Origin: Ardenticatenia bacterium
GTDB taxonomy: Bacteria; Chloroflexota; Anaerolineae; Aggregatilineales; Ch27
Assembly (NCBI GenBank): GCA_026983935.1
Contig: JALSTC010000813.1
Location: 1-6,412 of the forward strand
Length of the DNA stretch: 6,412 nucleotides
Reading direction: 5' to 3'
The translations under genes were made by a program, and so were the position numbers. Shown one piece after another: positions 1 through 6,002 of the stretch. The notes below the pieces were generated by a model. That model ran no database searches and was not told the DNA's origin. It saw only the letters and a program-made list of their open reading frames with translations. The stretch's first letter is position 1, and every line of letters starts with the position of its first letter.

Positions 1-24
1 GTCCTTTTTGGTCTCTGTATGTCT

Positions 25-48
25 GGAGGCCCGATCAGGCGGCCTTCC
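25..48 (-). other. Hairpin spanning the ileS stop codon
   Basis: In the transcript, GGA-A-GGCC and GGCC-UCC can pair over 7 bp with one bulged A and a loop of about 9 nt that contains the ileS UGA. No U-run follows before the window edge, so it is not a recognisable intrinsic terminator. The 34 bases beyond ileS hold nothing else that can be supported. Confidence 0.2.
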
Positions 49-3000
49 TGATATTGAGCGTCAGCGTTTCGCCATCAATCGTAAAACTCTGGGTAAACCC
101 ATCATCGGTGGGGGTGGCTTCCTCAAGCACGTCGGCCAAAGTTTCCCCGGTGATGTACGCCTCATGTGCCTGAATGGCCTCTGCCAGTCGGCCTGAAGCC
201 TGATACGCCACCAGGATACGATCGCTGATGTCAAAGTCAGCATCCCGGCGCATCGTCTGGATGCGCCGCACGACTTCACGCGCCAGGCCCTCAAGCACCA
301 GTTCATCGGTCAGCGTGGTGCTCAGCGCAGCCATGTAACCACCCTCTTCCGCAACAGCATAGCCCTCCGCTGCTTCCTGCCGCACCTCGCATTCCTCCGG
401 CATAACTTCGAAGTCCTGCCCGTCCAGCGTCACGGTGACAGGCTGACCGTCCAGCAGCGCCTTCGCCCAGGCAGTCACCTGCTCAGGGTCGCCCTCACGC
501 AGCGCCTTCTGCACGCGGGGGAAGTCCTTACCGAACTTCTTGCCCAGCAGCCGTGGCAGGGGATTGAGTCGGTAAGACACCACATCGCCTGCATTATCGA
601 GCACTTCGACCTGTTTGACGTTAAGCTCACTGGCAACCAGGCCCTGCAGTGACTCCAGCGCTTCTTTTTCCGCAGGGAAGCGAACGGCAAAGGCAGCCTT
701 TGCCAGCGGCTGCCGGACGCGCAGATTGGCGCTCTCACGTGCCGCACGCCCCAGGCTGACCAGACGCTGCGCCAGTGCCATTGTGTCCATCAGCGACGAA
801 TCAATCAACGCCTCATTGTATTCCGGCCATGATGCCAGATGGACGCTTTCCGGTGCAGAAGGATCGACCGACGCGACCAGATTGCGGTACATGATCTCGC
901 TCAGGAATGGCATTGCCGGGGCCAGCAGATGGGCAAGCGTCACCAGACATTCATACAGCGTCGCGTAGGCACTAAGCTTATCGCTGTCGTCTTCGCTCTT
1001 CCAGAAGCGACGCCGCGACAGCCGCACATACCAGTTGCTCAACTGCTCCACAAATGCCTGGATAGGACGTGTCGCGCCGGGCACATCATAGTTTTCGTAG
1101 GCATCGGTCACACGACGCACCAGGTTGTGCAGCTCACTGAGCACCCAGCGATCGAGCGGATCGCGCTCGGCAGCGGGCGGGGCTTCCTGCGCTGGCGACC
1201 AGTTGTCCAGATTGGCGTAGGTGACGAAAAAGCTGTAAGTGTTCCACAATGTCATCCAGAACTTTGTCATCACCTCGGCAACGAGATCCATACTGAAGCG
1301 GCGCGGCTCTCCCGGTGGGCCAGAAGTGTACATGTACCAGCGGAAGGCATCTGCCCCATAAGCATCAAACACCTGCCAGGGTTCGACGAATGTCTCCGGG
1401 CGGCTCTTGGACATCTTCTGGCCGTTGATATCCAGAATATGACCGAGGCAGATCACGTTCTTGAAAGCCACGCTTTCAAACAGCATGCCGGAAATGGCGT
1501 GCAGGCTGTAGAACCAGCCGCGAGTCTGGTCAACCGCCTCGCAGATATAGTCCGCCGGGTACTGCTCCCGGAACAATTCCTGATTGGCAAAGGGATATCC
1601 CCACTGTGCCACAGGCATCGAACCGGAATCGAACCACACGTCAATCAGCTCCGGCACGCGGCGCATTGTTCCACCGCTGCCGTTCGGGTTGGGGAACGTG
1701 ATTTCGTCCACATAAGGACGGTGCAGGTCCAGGTCGCTGAGATCACGACCGGCCAGCCGGCTGAGTTCTTCCACACTGCCGACGCAGATCATGTCACCTG
1801 TGCGATCATCCACCCAGATGGGCAGCGGCGTGCCCCAGTAGCGCTCACGGCCTAAAGCCCAATCCTTCAGGTCTTCCAGCCAGTTACCAAAACGGCCATC
1901 GCGGATATGCGAAGGTACCCAGTTGATCGTCTGATTCAGCTCGATCAGCTTGTCCCGGTATTTGGTTGTGGCGATGAACCACGTATCACGCGCATAGTAG
2001 AGCAGCGGCGAATCGCAGCGCCAGCAGAAGGGATAGCTGTGCTCATAGATTTCAGTGCGGTACAGCAGCCCACGCCCTGCCAGCTCCTGGGTGATCAGCG
2101 GATCGGCTTCCTTGACCCACATGCCGCGCCAGGGTGTCACGGCATCAATGAATGTGCCGTCAGGGTCAACGGTCATCAGCACCGGCAGGTTGTTAGCCTT
2201 GCCCACTTCCATGTCATCCGCACCGAACGCGGGTGCGATGTGCACAATGCCGGAACCTTCCTCCGTGCTGACAAAATCACCGGCGATGACATAGGCATAA
2301 TCCTGCTCAACCGGCAGGAAGGTATACAGCGGGTTGTAGTGCTTGCCCAGCAGGTCCCGCCCTTTGAAGCGTTCGACAACCGTGTAGGCCTCCGGATCGT
2401 TGAGTGCGGCAGACATCAGCGCCTCGGCCAGAATCAGCCGCTCACTGCCCTCGCCATCGGCTGTCGGCCCTTCCACCAGCACATAATCCACATTCTCCCC
2501 CACGGCCAGTGCCACATTGCCGGGCAGTGTCCAGGGCGTGGTTGTCCAGACCAGGAAATACGTCCCCGGCTCATCGCGAAGCGGAAAACGCACAAAGATG
2601 CTGGGGTCTGCAACATCCTTGTATCCCTGTGCCACCTCATGGCTGCTCAACGGCGTACCGCAGCGGGCGCAGTACGGCACAACCCGCTTGCCGCGATACA
2701 ACAGCCCTTTCTCCCAGAACTGCTTGAGAATCCACCAGACCGACTGGATGTAATCGTTGGTGAAGGTGACATAAGCATCATCCAGGTTCACCCAGAATGC
2801 CATCCGCTCGGTGAGCTTTTCCCACTCGGTGATATAGCGAAACACACTACGGCGGCATTTTTCGTTGAACTCGGCGATGCCGTAGGCCTCGATTTCGTGC
2901 TTGTGATTCAGGCCAAGCTCTTTTTCGACCTCAATCTCCACCGGCAGGCCATGCGTATCCCAGCCCCCCTTGCGCAGCACATAATAGCCCCGCATCGTCT

Positions 3001-3214
3001 TGTAGCGGGGAAACATATCCTTGAATGCGCGAGCCAGAACATGATGAGTCCCCGGCTTGCCATTTGCCGTCGGCGGCCCCTCGTAGAATACATAACGCGG
3101 CCCGTCTCGCCGCTCATCCATCGTGCGCTCGAAAATGTGTTTCTGCCGCCAGAAGTCCAACTGTTCTTCTTCCACAGCCGGAACACTTACTTTTGCTGAA
3201 ACTGGCTTGAACAT
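35..3214 (-). CDS. ileS: Isoleucyl-tRNA synthetase, type 2 (1059 aa)
   Basis: Cytoplasmic class Ia synthetase that charges tRNA-Ile with isoleucine using ATP and hydrolyses misactivated or mischarged valine. In order: the HIGH-like signature reads GTHH (residues 55-58, after PPTANGKP), followed by GWDTHGLPVE (84-93). The first zinc-ligand pair is CARC (182-185). The CP1 editing domain carries TTTPWTLPGN (224-233) and GSGIVHIAPAFGADD (320-334). A second CxxC is CWRC (397-400), then VWFDSG (526-531) and KMSKS (600-604). The anticodon-binding domain follows. The C-terminal part contains LAREVVRRIQTMRRDADFDISDRI-type sequence and lacks the C-terminal cysteine zinc finger of E. coli-like type 1 enzymes. 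Length near 1060 aa and that tail place it in type 2, the class often less sensitive to mupirocin (family knowledge, not tested here). The ATG at 3214 is chosen because GGAGAGG lies just upstream. A TTG seven codons earlier has no comparable ribosome-binding site. It is the last gene of the window and complete, with all core motifs intact. Confidence 0.98.
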   Translation of the reverse strand: MFKPVSAKVSVPAVEEEQLDFWRQKHIFERTMDERRDGPRYVFYEGPPTANGKPGTHHVLARAFKDMFPRYKTMRGYYVLRKGGWDTHGLPVEIEVEKELGLNHKHEIEAYGIAEFNEKCRRSVFRYITEWEKLTERMAFWVNLDDAYVTFTNDYIQSVWWILKQFWEKGLLYRGKRVVPYCARCGTPLSSHEVAQGYKDVADPSIFVRFPLRDEPGTYFLVWTTTPWTLPGNVALAVGENVDYVLVEGPTADGEGSERLILAEALMSAALNDPEAYTVVERFKGRDLLGKHYNPLYTFLPVEQDYAYVIAGDFVSTEEGSGIVHIAPAFGADDMEVGKANNLPVLMTVDPDGTFIDAVTPWRGMWVKEADPLITQELAGRGLLYRTEIYEHSYPFCWRCDSPLLYYARDTWFIATTKYRDKLIELNQTINWVPSHIRDGRFGNWLEDLKDWALGRERYWGTPLPIWVDDRTGDMICVGSVEELSRLAGRDLSDLDLHRPYVDEITFPNPNGSGGTMRRVPELIDVWFDSGSMPVAQWGYPFANQELFREQYPADYICEAVDQTRGWFYSLHAISGMLFESVAFKNVICLGHILDINGQKMSKSRPETFVEPWQVFDAYGADAFRWYMYTSGPPGEPRRFSMDLVAEVMTKFWMTLWNTYSFFVTYANLDNWSPAQEAPPAAERDPLDRWVLSELHNLVRRVTDAYENYDVPGATRPIQAFVEQLSNWYVRLSRRRFWKSEDDSDKLSAYATLYECLVTLAHLLAPAMPFLSEIMYRNLVASVDPSAPESVHLASWPEYNEALIDSSLMDTMALAQRLVSLGRAARESANLRVRQPLAKAAFAVRFPAEKEALESLQGLVASELNVKQVEVLDNAGDVVSYRLNPLPRLLGKKFGKDFPRVQKALREGDPEQVTAWAKALLDGQPVTVTLDGQDFEVMPEECEVRQEAAEGYAVAEEGGYMAALSTTLTDELVLEGLAREVVRRIQTMRRDADFDISDRILVAYQASGRLAEAIQAHEAYITGETLADVLEEATPTDDGFTQSFTIDGETLTLNIRKAA

Positions 3215-3225
3215 CTCGCCTCTCC
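3215..3225 (-). promoter_or_regulatory. ileS ribosome-binding site
   Basis: GGAGAGG occupies 3225-3219 on the minus strand. Its GGAG core stands 7 nt before the ATG at 3214, and this fixes the ileS start. The following bases form GGCGAG (3220-3215), which is complementary to CUCGCC at 3301-3296 in the upstream leader, so the site could be masked by a 6-bp pairing. Confidence 0.75.
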
Positions 3226-3255
3226 GTTGGTGCAATTCGGGTTCACAAAGACAAA

Positions 3256-3324
3256 TCAGATCAGCAAATGGTCACCCGACCCACCAATCGGACCCGGCGA
3301 GGAGGTGCTCTGCCACCTCGCCAT
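3256..3324 (-). CDS. Candidate 22-codon upstream ORF / leader peptide of ileS
   Basis: A short ORF in the ileS leader begins with ATG at 3324 and ends with TGA at 3258-3256. The peptide starts MARWQSTSSPGPIGG and ends DHLLI. It is preceded by AAAGGAGGTG (3341-3332), a near-perfect match to the full anti-Shine-Dalgarno complement, 7 nt from the ATG and stronger than the ileS site. Isoleucine codons are at position 13 (ATT) and position 22 (ATC, immediately before the stop). The stop lies 41 nt before the ileS ATG. Inference: translation, or stalling at the last Ile codon when charged tRNA-Ile is scarce, could change folding of the leader and access to the ileS start. It has no recognisable domain, is too short for homology, and could be fortuitous. 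An alternative is that the strong purine tract is part of an RNA switch and the ORF is incidental. Confidence 0.5.
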   Translation of the reverse strand: MARWQSTSSPGPIGGSGDHLLI

Positions 3325-3345
3325 AGGGTACCACCTCCTTTACAC

Positions 3346-3356
3346 TGATCAGATCA
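3346..3356 (-). repeat. Palindrome TGATCTGATCA upstream of the leader ORF
   Basis: TGATC-T-GATCA is a perfect 5-bp inverted repeat with a 1-nt centre, ending 4 nt before the Shine-Dalgarno tract of the leader ORF. Nine of its bases (ATCAGATCA on the plus strand, 3348-3356) recur at 3255-3263 over the leader ORF stop codon. It could be an operator half-site pair, a small RNA hairpin element, or chance. No protein is identified that would bind it. Confidence 0.3.
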
Positions 3357-3367
3357 AACCGCCTGTT

Positions 3368-3859
3368 TCAGTCCGCGTTAATCCAATCTATCTCACGCGC
3401 AATCAAAAAACGTGTGCGCCCATTCTCATCATTATAACCATCGGAAATGTAAATTTCCCAATCGGCAGCGAAATCGCCGAACGGCTCGCTTCCCTGACAA
3501 TATCCTACACTAAAACTGCCTGTTTCAGCAGGGTCAGTTTCATCAGGAAGGCAGCTAACGCCCGGATTCAGTCGGCAGACATCCGCCCGCGCTGCGTACC
3601 AATCATAGACTTCACAGCCAGATGCTTCAGTGGCATAGAGCCACTCATCCACACCGCTCTCCGGCGTGCGGCGTTCCAGCAGCCGTGCGGGGGAGAAAAA
3701 CGGCGGCTCGGCAGGCGCAAGCAGTCCGGCCAACGGTGCGGCTATGCGGGCGATCACCAGCCCCCCGCAAACAAGAACGGCCAGACCGGCCACAACTGCC
3801 AGCCACACCGGAAAGCGCGGCGGCAAAGACTGCTGGTTCGATGTGGGCTGTGCTGTCAT
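3368..3859 (-). CDS. Single-pass membrane protein with small cysteine-containing extracytoplasmic domain (163 aa)
   Basis: Not a family I can name. A short N-terminus with PPRF precedes one hydrophobic helix (about residues 17-39). The remaining roughly 120 residues should lie outside the membrane. They contain four cysteines (82, 95, 103, 121) that could form two disulfides; a fifth (31) is in the helix. The segment from P53 to Y88 aligns without gaps to residues 48-83 of the next protein upstream. Shared positions include P, an aromatic pair, S-x-A, L, G-x-D, Y and a final aromatic-Y, so the two are paralogues. The domain ends in FLIAREIDW, matching ISIERFW at the same place in the paralogue. 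ATG at 3859 directly follows the TAG of the upstream gene, with no clear Shine-Dalgarno, so it is probably translated by coupled re-initiation. It precedes the ileS leader by about 43 nt. Confidence 0.85.
   Translation of the reverse strand: MTAQPTSNQQSLPPRFPVWLAVVAGLAVLVCGGLVIARIAAPLAGLLAPAEPPFFSPARLLERRTPESGVDEWLYATEASGCEVYDWYAARADVCRLNPGVSCLPDETDPAETGSFSVGYCQGSEPFGDFAADWEIYISDGYNDENGRTRFLIAREIDWINAD
3378..3406 (-). promoter_or_regulatory. Weak candidate promoter for the ileS leader
   Basis: TTGATT (3406-3401) and GATTAA (3383-3378) are separated by 17 nt at the 3' end of the preceding 163-aa gene. They match sigma-70-type -35 and -10 consensus at 4 and 3 of 6 positions. Start of transcription would fall near 3371, giving a 5' leader of about 30 nt before the leader-ORF Shine-Dalgarno. 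No terminator separates the upstream gene from ileS, so read-through from the operon is equally possible. Confidence 0.18.
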
Positions 3860-4300
3860 CTACTGTGTCCAGAAGCGTTCAATGCTGATCAATGTCTGGC
3901 CTGCATAGTCCCCCACGCCTGGCTGCACGATCACCACCGTATACTGTGTCAAGAACAGTGCGGAACCATCGGCCACACAGTTGTACTGGAAAGCGGGCAA
4001 ATCCGGCGACTGTACGCGGTTTTCCACCCGTGTACAGCCGATCTCTCGTTCGTAGAAAGCCCCGACTTCCTCCGCCGGACTGGGTGAAAGGTAGCGCAGC
4101 CTGTCATGACCACTGCCCAGCGAGGTATTAGCCACCAACTGCGCATCTGAGTAGATGGGCACAGCGAGCGGTGTACTGCGCGATGCAACGAAAGCCTGAT
4201 AGCTGAGCGCCCCGGCCACGGCCAGGAAAATTCCTATACCGGCAACAACCAGTGCCAGACGCATAAACGGATTGCCACGACGCGAACGATTCCTACTCAT
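3860..4300 (-). CDS. Single-pass membrane protein with small extracytoplasmic domain (146 aa)
   Basis: Function unknown. A basic N-terminus (MSRNRSRRGNPFMR) indicates the inside end, followed by one hydrophobic helix (about 14-36) and an exported domain of about 105 residues. Two cysteines (C89, C108) match C95 and C121 of the 163-aa paralogue, allowing a shared disulfide; the paralogue has two more. The best-conserved stretch runs from PIYSDAQL (48-55) through GHDRLRY (64-70) to FYEREIGC (82-89). The open frame extends farther upstream, but the start at 4300 is preferred. GGGAGG (4310-4305) lies 4 nt before it, whereas the adjacent ATG at 4303 is only 1 nt away, and longer versions would overlap the 273-aa TPR gene heavily. 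The chosen start overlaps the end of that gene by 8 nt, so translation is probably coupled. The stop abuts the ATG of the 163-aa gene. Confidence 0.85.
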   Translation of the reverse strand: MSRNRSRRGNPFMRLALVVAGIGIFLAVAGALSYQAFVASRSTPLAVPIYSDAQLVANTSLGSGHDRLRYLSPSPAEEVGAFYEREIGCTRVENRVQSPDLPAFQYNCVADGSALFLTQYTVVIVQPGVGDYAGQTLISIERFWTQ

Positions 4301-5114
4301 CATGCCTCCCTTGTGCCAGTACACGTTCAATGCCGGCAATATCCTCCGTGAGCGCATCGCCATAGGGCGAGTCATGAAAACGCGCTGCTTCAGCCCGCCA
4401 GAAATCCAGGCCGTGGTCATAGCGCTCCAGACGTGCAACCAGTGTTTGATCCACAGGCTGCCCGCTCAAGCGCCACAGGAGATAACGTGTCATCAATGCA
4501 CGCGGCGGATCAAGTGTCAGCCGACCCGCTTCTTCAAGGGTCTGTTCGGCATCCTCCACCAGCCCGGCGCGATACTGCGCATGGCCCAGATCGGCCAAAA
4601 TGACCACATCTGCTCCCCGCGACAGCGCACGGGTTATCAGCGCAGCCGCCTCCTCATACTGTCCCAGCGCCAGCAGCGTGCGGCCCAGACCATAGGCCGG
4701 GAACGGCTCATCCGGCGCAGCTTCGAATGCCTTACGCAGGATGCGCTCGCTTTCCAACAGGCGGCCCATCTGACGGTAGGTATTGCCCAGCAAGGTCTGC
4801 TCCGCGGCATCCAGAGCATCTGTTTCCTGCCGCTCTTCCAGAATGCGAACAGCCTCCGCAAAGTCACCAGCGAGGTATGCCCGCCGCGCCCGTCGGAAAG
4901 CCGGCCCCTGCCGCCACAGCATCCACAGAACCACGCCCTGCACCACAACAAAAAGGCCAAACAGAGCCAGCAGCGGCAACAGTTGCCACTCCACCGGGAG
5001 AATAAACGCCAGCACAACCAGCCCAAGTGCCCCCAACACCGCAGTGATCAAGAAGCGCCGCATACCACCGGGAAGATTCCGCCAGCCGGCTTTCAGGTAC
5101 TGCTGCCAGGTCAT
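4293..5114 (-). CDS. Membrane-anchored TPR protein (273 aa)
   Basis: Two hydrophobic helices (about 21-40 and 45-67) form a hairpin, with basic residues before the first (GGMRRF) and after the second (WRQGPAFRRARR). This places both ends, and therefore the repeats, in the cytoplasm. TPR-type helix pairs follow at about 71-96, 102-136 (LLGNTYRQMGRLLESERILRKAFEAAPDE type), 137-169 (AYGLGRTLLALGQYEEAAAL) and 170-199. TPRs are protein-interaction scaffolds; no catalytic motif is visible. The C-terminus carries GL-x2-W (235-239), YG (251-252) and IER (262-264), identical in spacing to the upstream 292-aa protein. The post-helix RQGP is also shared, so the two are tandem paralogues. The ATG at 5114 has GAGGG (5125-5121) 6 nt upstream, overlapping the stop of the preceding gene 9 nt away. 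Partner and process are unknown. Confidence 0.9.
   Translation of the reverse strand: MTWQQYLKAGWRNLPGGMRRFLITAVLGALGLVVLAFILPVEWQLLPLLALFGLFVVVQGVVLWMLWRQGPAFRRARRAYLAGDFAEAVRILEERQETDALDAAEQTLLGNTYRQMGRLLESERILRKAFEAAPDEPFPAYGLGRTLLALGQYEEAAALITRALSRGADVVILADLGHAQYRAGLVEDAEQTLEEAGRLTLDPPRALMTRYLLWRLSGQPVDQTLVARLERYDHGLDFWRAEAARFHDSPYGDALTEDIAGIERVLAQGRHDE
4305..4310 (-). promoter_or_regulatory. Ribosome-binding site deciding the 146-aa gene start
   Basis: GGGAGG lies inside the last codons of the upstream 273-aa gene. It is 4 nt from ATG 4300 and only 1 nt from ATG 4303, so the second of the two tandem ATGs is the better start. Confidence 0.6.
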
Positions 5115-5123
5115 GCTTATCCC

Positions 5124-6002
5124 TCAATCCGTGTGCGCGGCGTCGGCATCCTGCAGGGCACGCTCAATCTGCTCCAGTTCACGGGCCAGACGCTGGCCAT
5201 AAGATGTGCCTTCCAGTGCCGCCAAGCCTGACTTCCAGCTCTCCAACCCATCGCGTGCACTGACCATCTTGGCCGCAGCCCGTGCTGCCTGCCGGGCGTC
5301 TCCGCTGTCCGCATAGAAGTTTGCCAGTTGATAGTACACTCGCACGGCATACATCGCAGGCATGGTGTGCGCTGCCGCTCTTTCCAGCGCCTCACGTGCG
5401 CCCACTTTGTCCCCGGCATACAGGCGCAGCAATCCCAGCTCCGCCCAGATAACCGCCGATTCCGGGTCAAGCGCGGCTGCCCGCATCAATGCCTCCGCTG
5501 CGGCATCATATGAGGCCTGCATCCGGTATACGTTGCTCAGCGTCAGGTAAGCGGCCGATTCGTCCGGATAGACCGCCACTGCGCGGTCAGCCACACGCTG
5601 CGCATCGGCCAGCCGCCCGGAATAGGCATAAGCGCTGGCCAGCAGCATCAGCACATCAACCGACTCCTTGCCCTCCTGAATCAGCTTCTCCAACAACGGG
5701 ATGGCATCATCAAATTTGAAGGTCTCAATCAGGCGGTAGGCTTCACCATAGCCCGGCCCCTGGCGGCGCGTCTGAATGCCGAGCAGCAGCGCCACACTGA
5801 CAAACCATACCAGGAACATGGCCGCCGCCACTCCCAGCCCGACCAGCGCCACCCACGTCAGGTCTGAGGGCGCACTTTCCCCAAACGGGCTGCTGCGGTT
5901 AACGACATACTCGCCCGCAATGCCGCCAATGAACACCAGCACTCCCAGAATCGCAATCACCAGCGGAAGCTGCGCCAGCACAATCAGCAAGCGACGTGTC
6001 AT
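5124..6002 (-). CDS. Membrane-anchored TPR protein (292 aa)
   Basis: Starts MTRR, then two hydrophobic helices (about 5-33 and 49-76) joined by a short outside loop. QTRRQGP after the second helix marks the cytoplasmic side. The remaining 210 residues are helical TPRs: a degenerate one at 84-110, then clear ones at 115-146 (LLASAYAYSGRLADAQRVAD), 149-180 (LTLSNVYRMQASYDAAAEAL), 183-214 (WAELGLLRLYAGDKVGAREAL) and 219-250 (YYQLANFYADSGDARQAA). The C-terminal motif GL-x2-W (252-256), YG (268-269), L272 and IER-x-L (279-283) recurs at the same spacing in the 273-aa neighbour. The role is presumably as a membrane-bound protein scaffold; substrate and partners are not recognisable. Its ATG overlaps the stop of the upstream TPR gene as ATGA, with GAGG 7 nt before it, indicating translational coupling within an operon. 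Confidence 0.9.
   Translation of the reverse strand: MTRRLLIVLAQLPLVIAILGVLVFIGGIAGEYVVNRSSPFGESAPSDLTWVALVGLGVAAAMFLVWFVSVALLLGIQTRRQGPGYGEAYRLIETFKFDDAIPLLEKLIQEGKESVDVLMLLASAYAYSGRLADAQRVADRAVAVYPDESAAYLTLSNVYRMQASYDAAAEALMRAAALDPESAVIWAELGLLRLYAGDKVGAREALERAAAHTMPAMYAVRVYYQLANFYADSGDARQAARAAAKMVSARDGLESWKSGLAALEGTSYGQRLARELEQIERALQDADAAHTD

Larger units (their letters stand above)
3215..3341 (-). promoter_or_regulatory. ileS leader with mutually exclusive pairings (candidate translational switch)
   Basis: Three competing pairings are visible in the transcript. (A) AGGAGGUG (3339-3332), the upstream ORF Shine-Dalgarno, pairs over 8 bp with CACCUCCU (3307-3300). (B) GAGGUG (3319-3314) pairs with CACCUC (3307-3302) around a GCAGAG loop, extendable by GGC/GCC with a bulge; a shifted register gives GGCGAGG with CCUCGCC over 7 bp. 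(C) CUCGCC (3301-3296) pairs with GGCGAG (3220-3215) at the ileS ribosome-binding site. A and B use the same CACCUCCU segment, and B and C share CUCGCC, so ribosome occupancy of the upstream ORF would shift the balance. There is no U-tract after hairpin B, so control would be at translation rather than termination. UGGUACC (3334-3328) resembles a T-box core, but the surroundings do not fit (see rejected items). Confidence 0.4.

Noticed and set aside
25..48. Intrinsic terminator for ileS
   Set aside because: The hairpin has a bulge, includes the stop codon and is not followed by a U-run in the minus-strand transcript. The T-run at 5-9 reads as A's in that direction.
1907..3199. Long open frame on the plus strand (430 codons), and another at 839-1855 (338 codons), antisense to ileS
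   Set aside because: Both lie wholly inside the certain ileS gene. They have compositions rich in His, Pro, Arg and Gln without recognisable domains, and no ribosome-binding site was seen. They are mirror frames of a G+C-rich gene.
3296..3322. tRNA-like D-arm sequence (GGCAGAGC) in the leader
   Set aside because: The matching 5' strand of a D-stem is absent, and there is no T-loop, acceptor stem or CCA-like end. It is part of the leader hairpin.
3215..3345. Canonical T-box riboswitch upstream of ileS (UGGUACC present at 3334-3328)
   Set aside because: UGGUACC matches the T-box core, and GGAGG/CCUCC could form the outer helix. However, the bases after the bulge (CUAUGG rather than GCG-like) do not pair with those before CCUCC. 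Only about 30 nt separate the motif from the upstream gene's stop, leaving no room for Stem I outside a coding region. A covariance-model search with the Rfam T-box model would settle it; a significant hit extending into 3368-3500 would overturn this rejection.
4301..4438. N-terminal extension of the 146-aa membrane protein to an upstream ATG at 4438
   Set aside because: It would overlap the TPR gene by well over 100 nt and put a long polar stretch before the membrane anchor. The GGGAGG site supports the start at 4300.
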